Shown piece by piece: positions 59,995 through 64,000 of a stretch of DNA of 64,000 bases. The position numbers and the translations under genes are program-made. Source of the DNA: an uncultured Bacilli bacterium (lineage in GTDB: Bacteria; Bacillota_I; Bacilli_A; RF39; UBA660); assembly GCA_934097015.1 (NCBI GenBank), contig CAKONF010000003.1:1-64000 (forward strand), read 5' to 3'. The notes beneath the pieces are model-generated. The model worked only from the letters and a program-made list of their open reading frames with translations. It had not been told where the DNA came from and did no database searches. Every line of letters starts with the position of its first letter. The stretch's first letter is position 1.

Positions 59995-61509
59995 ATGAAA
60001 AAGACAATTTTATTAATAATGGATGGTTTTGGTTATAGAGAAGAACCGCATGGAAATGCTATAATTGATGCACATATGGAAACATTTACTAATCTTTGGA
60101 ATAAATATCCACATAGTATTTTAGAGGCAAGTGGTAGTTATGTTGGACTTCCTGATGGACAATTTGGAAATAGTGAAGTTTGTCATACTGCAATAGGAAT
60201 TGGTAAAAAAATAAAACAAGATATTACAATAATAAATGAAAGTGTGGATAGTGGTAAAATAAAAAAAATACCAGAATTGTTAGATTTAGTAGAGCATATT
60301 AAAACTAATGATTCTACATTACATTTAATGGGGCTATTAAGTGATGGTGGAGTTCATTCTGATATAAATTATATGAAAAATTTAATTCCTGAATTAAAAG
60401 AATTAGGAGTAGAGAAAGTTATTTTTCATGCAATAACTGATGGTAGAGATACTGATAGTATGTGTGCTTTAAAATTTATAGATGAAATGACTGAAGTTTT
60501 AAATCAAAATAATTTAGGTCATATTGGTACTGTATGTGGTAGATTTTATGCTATGGATAGAGATAATAAATGGGAAAGAACAAGAGTTTATTCTGATTTA
60601 ATTATAAATGGGAAAGGTCTTAAAATATTAGATACTAATGTTGCTATAAAGAATTGTTATAAAAGAGGATTGACTGACGAATTTTTACCTCCTTTAATAC
60701 TTAATCCTGAATTTAAAATAAATGAACATGATGGCTTGTTGTGGCTTAATTTTAGAAGTGATAGAGCTAGACAAATTTTAAAAAGTTTAACAGATCTTGC
60801 TTTTAATGAATATCCTATAGGGCATGTAAATAATTTAAAAGTTGTTAGTCTGTTTCCTGTTCCAGAAGTTGAAGCTCCTACATTATTTGAGAAGGATTTA
60901 AGTGATATATATAGTATAGGTAGATATTTTAGCGATTTGGGTATGACTCAAGCTAGAGTTGCAGAAACTGAAAAATATGCTCACGTTACATATTTCTTTA
61001 ATGGTGGTATAAATGATAAATTAAAAAAATGTGATAATTATTTAATACCAAGTCCTAAAGTTGCAACGTATGATATGAAACCTGAGATGAGTATAGAAGA
61101 TGTTGTTAAACAAGTGCTTAAATGTATAGATAAGGATTATGATTTTATACTAGTTAATTTTGCTAATCCAGATATGGTTGGACATACTGGAAATTATGAA
61201 GCAGCAGTTAAGTCTTTATCATTTGTTGATGATGGATTGAAAAAAATATATGATAAAGCTATGGATAATTTTTATGATTTATTAATTACAAGCGATCATG
61301 GAAATATAGATACTATGATAGATTCTCATGGTGTACCTGTGACAACTCATTCTTTAAGTCCAGTTCCATTTATATTTTGTAATCAAAATGTTAAACTTAA
61401 AGAATATGGTGATATTACTATGATTGCACCTACATTATTAAAATATATGGATATAAAAATACCTAGTAGTATGGAAAATACTCCATTGCTATTTAAAAGG
61501 GAGGATTAA
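59995..61509 (+). CDS. gpmI: 2,3-bisphosphoglycerate-independent phosphoglycerate mutase
   Basis: Glycolytic enzyme of 504 residues interconverting 3- and 2-phosphoglycerate with two Mn2+. 'LLIMDGFGYREEPHGNAI' opens the alkaline-phosphatase-like domain; the catalytic Ser is in 'GQFGNSEVCH' (near 60). 'HAITDGRDTDS', 'GRFYAMDRDNKWER', 'FRSDRARQI', 'NFANPDMVGHTG' and 'TSDHGNID' supply the other ligands. Length is normal. AGGATG precedes the ATG. Confidence 0.96.
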   Translation: MKKTILLIMDGFGYREEPHGNAIIDAHMETFTNLWNKYPHSILEASGSYVGLPDGQFGNSEVCHTAIGIGKKIKQDITIINESVDSGKIKKIPELLDLVEHIKTNDSTLHLMGLLSDGGVHSDINYMKNLIPELKELGVEKVIFHAITDGRDTDSMCALKFIDEMTEVLNQNNLGHIGTVCGRFYAMDRDNKWERTRVYSDLIINGKGLKILDTNVAIKNCYKRGLTDEFLPPLILNPEFKINEHDGLLWLNFRSDRARQILKSLTDLAFNEYPIGHVNNLKVVSLFPVPEVEAPTLFEKDLSDIYSIGRYFSDLGMTQARVAETEKYAHVTYFFNGGINDKLKKCDNYLIPSPKVATYDMKPEMSIEDVVKQVLKCIDKDYDFILVNFANPDMVGHTGNYEAAVKSLSFVDDGLKKIYDKAMDNFYDLLITSDHGNIDTMIDSHGVPVTTHSLSPVPFIFCNQNVKLKEYGDITMIAPTLLKYMDIKIPSSMENTPLLFKRED

Positions 61510-61511
61510 TA

Positions 61512-62870
61512 GTGATTGATGTAAGTGTATTAAGAGAAAATGATATTAGAGGAGTTTATGGTAAAAATATCACAGATGATTTTGCTTTAACTTTAGGTAA
61601 AGCTTTTGGTACTTATTTAATTAATGTTAATAAATTAGAATGTGTTGTTGGTTATGATAATAGAGTAAGTGGAGAGGCTTTAGTTTTAAAATTGATTGAA
61701 GGATTAAGAAGTACTGGTATAAATGTTTTATTTGTTGGTAAATGTACAACACCGTTATTAAATTATTCAACTATAAAAACTCATTTAGAAGCTGGTATAA
61801 TTGTGACAGCTAGTCATAATCCTGCTAATGAAAATGGATTTAAGTTATTTGGAGATAATTTTTTACATTTAAGTCATGATGAATTAGAAAAAGTTTATGA
61901 TTTAATACAAAATGGTAAATTTGTAACTGGAAATGGTAAATTTGAATATAAAAATTTTAGTGATGATTATGTAGAAATGTTATCGAACTGTATAAAACCT
62001 TCTAATAAAAGGATTCGTATGGCAATTGATCCTGGTAATGGTACAACTTCTTTATTTATTAATGACATTATAAGTAAATTTGAGAATATAGAAGCAATTT
62101 TTATAAATGATTATAGTGATGGTACTTTTCCAAATCATAATCCTGATCCAAATAGTGATAAGAATTTAACTGAATTAAAAAAGGTAGTTGTTTTAAATAA
62201 TTGTGATTTTGGTGCTGCTTATGATGGCGATGGAGATAGAATTGGAATAGTAGATAATTTAGGAAATACTATTGAAAGTGATAAGTTAATTGCTATATTT
62301 GCGAGAAATATTATACCAAATACAAGTAATAAAAAAGTTTTGATGGATGTTAAGTGTTCTAATGCTTTAAAAATAGATGTTGAGAGATTAGGTGCTCGAG
62401 CTATAATGGTTAAAAACGGAAGTGCTTTTATTGAAACTGAAATGCATGATTTAGATGTTTTAGTTGGTGGAGAGTATTCAGGACATATTTTCTTTAGAGA
62501 CAGATATTATGGGTATGATGATGGTATTTATGCAAGTTTGAGAATGTATGAATTGTTGAGTAATACAGATAAACGTTCTAGTGAATTACTTGATTGTTAT
62601 ACACATTATTTTAATACTCCTGAAGTACGTGTTAAAACTACAGATGATAAAAAATGGGATATATTAAATCTTGTAAAGGATTATGTTAAGAGTAAAAAAT
62701 ATAATTTTATAGATATTGATGGTGTTAGAGTAGTTTTTAATGATGGTTGGGCTTTAGTTAGATGTAGTAATACAGAACCTAGTATAACTATGAGATTTGA
62801 AGCTGAAACTGAGTTAAGATTAAATGAAATAAGAAAAGAATTTGAAGATTTAGTTAACAGATTAGTGTAA
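61512..62870 (+). CDS. phosphomannomutase/phosphoglucomutase family enzyme
   Basis: Alpha-D-phosphohexomutase of 452 residues. 'LRENDIRGVYGKNITDDFA' opens it, the phosphoserine loop is 'TASHNPANENGFK' (near 98), the Mg loop 'DGDGDRIGIVD', the sugar loop 'GGEYSGHIFF' and the phosphate loop 'RCSNTEPSITMRFEA'. GEYSGH is typical of the PMM/PGM (AlgC-like) branch and not of GlmM. It starts with GTG, two bases after gpmI, so the two are co-transcribed, linking glycolysis to sugar-nucleotide supply. Confidence 0.9.
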   Translation: MIDVSVLRENDIRGVYGKNITDDFALTLGKAFGTYLINVNKLECVVGYDNRVSGEALVLKLIEGLRSTGINVLFVGKCTTPLLNYSTIKTHLEAGIIVTASHNPANENGFKLFGDNFLHLSHDELEKVYDLIQNGKFVTGNGKFEYKNFSDDYVEMLSNCIKPSNKRIRMAIDPGNGTTSLFINDIISKFENIEAIFINDYSDGTFPNHNPDPNSDKNLTELKKVVVLNNCDFGAAYDGDGDRIGIVDNLGNTIESDKLIAIFARNIIPNTSNKKVLMDVKCSNALKIDVERLGARAIMVKNGSAFIETEMHDLDVLVGGEYSGHIFFRDRYYGYDDGIYASLRMYELLSNTDKRSSELLDCYTHYFNTPEVRVKTTDDKKWDILNLVKDYVKSKKYNFIDIDGVRVVFNDGWALVRCSNTEPSITMRFEAETELRLNEIRKEFEDLVNRLV

Positions 62871-62909
62871 AGTTTTTCTGTTAACTATTTCTTTTATTTT
62901 TATATGTGT

Positions 62910-62915
62910 TATAAT
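62910..62915 (+). promoter_or_regulatory. -10 box of the 6S-like RNA
   Basis: TATAAT lies 7 bases before the expected 5' end. No good -35 hexamer is seen at the usual distance. Confidence 0.5.
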
Positions 62916-62921
62916 TAAAAT

Positions 62922-63095
62922 ACCTAGAGGATTGGTATACTTCATAAAACCGACTAAAGTGTGATATTGGGAGTCTAATTGATATGTGGTGTCGAATACT
63001 AGACCATTAAGTGAACTAGGATCCTAAAGCATATTATGTGATGCCCACCTGGCGAGAGCGGGTTTTTTATCACCTATACTGATTTCTGGGTTTTT
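62922..63095 (+). ncRNA. ssrS: 6S RNA (RNA polymerase-binding)
   Basis: A transcript of about 174 bases bounded by a -10 box and a T run. The ends pair: CCTAGAGG (62923-62930) with TTTCTGGG (63083-63090) and GTATA with TATAC further in, giving a long rod with a GC-rich 3' part (GCCCACCTGGCGAGAGCGGG around 63043-63062). G+C is far above the background. Its position directly upstream of tcdA/yrvM is the same as bsrA in B. subtilis. 6S RNA mimics an open promoter and holds RNA polymerase in stationary phase. Confidence 0.72.
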
Positions 63096-63110
63096 ATTTT
63101 GGAGGAAAAT

Positions 63111-63779
63111 ATGTTTGAGAGAGTAATCAGTTTAGTAGGAAATGAAAAATTTGAAAAATTAAAAAATATAAAGGTTTTAATTGTTGGTTGTGGTGGTGTA
63201 GGAGGTTATGCTTTAGAAACATTGGTAAGAAGTGGTATAAGCAATATTGATATAATTGATTTTGATAAGATTGATATTACTAATTTGAATAGACAAATTA
63301 TTACTAATAAAGATAATATTGGATTAGATAAAGTTGATGAAGCAAAAAAAAGAGTATTAAGTATTAATCCTGATATAAATATAAATGTTTATAAAATATT
63401 TTTAAATGACAATAATATTGATGAGATTCTAAGTAATAATTACGATTATATTATTGATGCTTGTGATTCTGTAGATACTAAAATAGAATTGATGAAAAAA
63501 AGTATTAGTAATAATTTTAAATTAATTTCTTGTATGGGTACTGCAAAAAAAATTGATCCTACAAAACTTTCAATTACTACTTTAGATAAAACTAATTATG
63601 ATAAACTTGCTAAAGTCATTAGGAGAAAAATAAGAGATTTAAATATTGCAAAAAAAATTGTAGTTGTTTCCAGTACAGAAGAAATTATTAAGTCTGATAT
63701 ACTTGGTAGTTTTATGATGGTACCTGCATCTGCTGGAATACTTTGTGCTAAATATGTAATTAGTGATGTTTTAATATGA
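63111..63779 (+). CDS. tcdA: tRNA threonylcarbamoyladenosine dehydratase
   Basis: E1-like (ThiF/HesA) enzyme of 223 residues that cyclises t6A in tRNA to ct6A using ATP. The nucleotide loop 'IVGCGGVGGYALETLVRSG' lies near 25-43, with 'IDFDKIDITNLNRQI' and 'DACDSVDTK' following, and 'SCMGTAKKIDPTKLS' in the second half as in TcdA/YrvM. It is slightly shorter than B. subtilis YrvM. GGAGG 5 bases upstream fixes ATG 63111; a TTG twelve bases earlier lies before that site. Confidence 0.9.
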   Translation: MFERVISLVGNEKFEKLKNIKVLIVGCGGVGGYALETLVRSGISNIDIIDFDKIDITNLNRQIITNKDNIGLDKVDEAKKRVLSINPDININVYKIFLNDNNIDEILSNNYDYIIDACDSVDTKIELMKKSISNNFKLISCMGTAKKIDPTKLSITTLDKTNYDKLAKVIRRKIRDLNIAKKIVVVSSTEEIIKSDILGSFMMVPASAGILCAKYVISDVLI

Positions 63780-63833
63780 TTTGCAATTATTTATAAAATA
63801 TATTATAATACAGCTTACAAAAGAGGGGATTTT

Positions 63834-64000
63834 ATGAATATTTTATTTAGTGATTATGATGGTACTATAAAACCATTTGAAGATAATGCTAGTTTATATA
63901 AAAAACATGTATTTAATAAAAATATAAAAGCTATAGAAAATTTTATGAAAAATGGGAATAAGTTTGTTATTACAACAGCAAGAAATACATCTTCAATAAG
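63834..64000 (+). CDS. HAD-superfamily phosphatase (Cof type), partial
   Basis: The first 55 codons of a gene running off the window end. 'NILFSDYDGTIKPF' is the HAD motif I (DxDGT), and 'FVITTARNTSSI' is motif II (S/T followed by R), both in the spacing of Cof-type (HAD-IIB) phosphatases. AGAGGGGA precedes the ATG. The substrate cannot be judged. Confidence 0.8.
   Translation, partial: MNILFSDYDGTIKPFEDNASLYKKHVFNKNIKAIENFMKNGNKFVITTARNTSSI

Overview
The window is about 25% G+C and is packed with short-spaced genes carrying strong GGAGG-type ribosome binding sites. TGA is used as a stop (for example the rodA-like gene ending at 20159) and TGG encodes Trp, so this is the standard bacterial code, not the mycoplasma code. 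The gene set is that of a Firmicute of the Bacilli: gpsB next to rnpB, a 6S-like RNA directly upstream of tcdA/yrvM, yunB, yutD, yutH-like and yutI in one neighbourhood, cdaA-ybbR, rny, recA, and encoded CCA ends on all tRNAs. I infer an uncultured, gut-type, low-GC member of the Bacilli. Several sporulation-lineage genes are present (cotJ genes, yunB, yutH-like, a SigE/SigK-type sigma factor), so it descends from a spore former and may still sporulate.

Layout. 1-105: no supported gene, only a terminator. 106-5924: an XRE regulator, a Ca2+ P-type ATPase, an Rpn-type nuclease and small membrane proteins. 5968-7138: a cotJ operon in which the first gene looks like a CotJA-CotJB fusion. 7239-14841: trmL, uppS, a ferredoxin with a very Cys-rich tail, and the yunB/yutD/yutH/yutI block. 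14967-16068: ten tRNA genes in two divergent arrays. 16145-18728: a four-gene cassette under a NrtR-like NUDIX regulator with two copies of a palindromic operator. 18741-22697: rodA-like gene, sporulation-type sigma factor, metallophosphoesterase and CPBP protease. 22784-31049: a partial Tad/Flp pilus locus (cpaB, cpaF, tadB, tadC) preceded by three exported proteins. 31050-32979: a gene-free region with a long hairpin and a G11 tract, then a surface protein whose C-terminus looks like the variable region of a diversity-generating retroelement (DGR). 33163-40795: NHEJ (Ku and ligase), competence (two comEA, comEC), and a small island between comEC and a second, decayed copy of its 3' end. 40970-50344: rny, dgt-like gene, an ABC transporter, a cysteine desulfurase with a thioredoxin/CcdA redox pair, and gpsB. 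50341-52932: rnpB, rodZ-like, pgsA and recA. 53148-59980: surface and pilin-like proteins, a YerB-like lipid-anchored or membrane protein, and cdaA-ybbR. 59995-64000: gpmI, a phosphohexomutase, 6S-like RNA, tcdA and a partial HAD phosphatase.

How the parts fit. Cell-envelope genes (uppS, rodA, rodZ-like, gpsB, pgsA, cdaA-ybbR) and housekeeping RNAs are scattered through the window. The most unusual content concerns the cell surface: the Tad pilus locus, the putative DGR target protein beside it, a promoter region flanked by perfect inverted repeats at 55763-55882, and several pilin-like proteins sharing one domain. Together these suggest a cell surface that is diversified by more than one mechanism. 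No reverse transcriptase, DGR template repeat, recombinase, CRISPR array, insertion sequence or phage structural gene was seen in the window.
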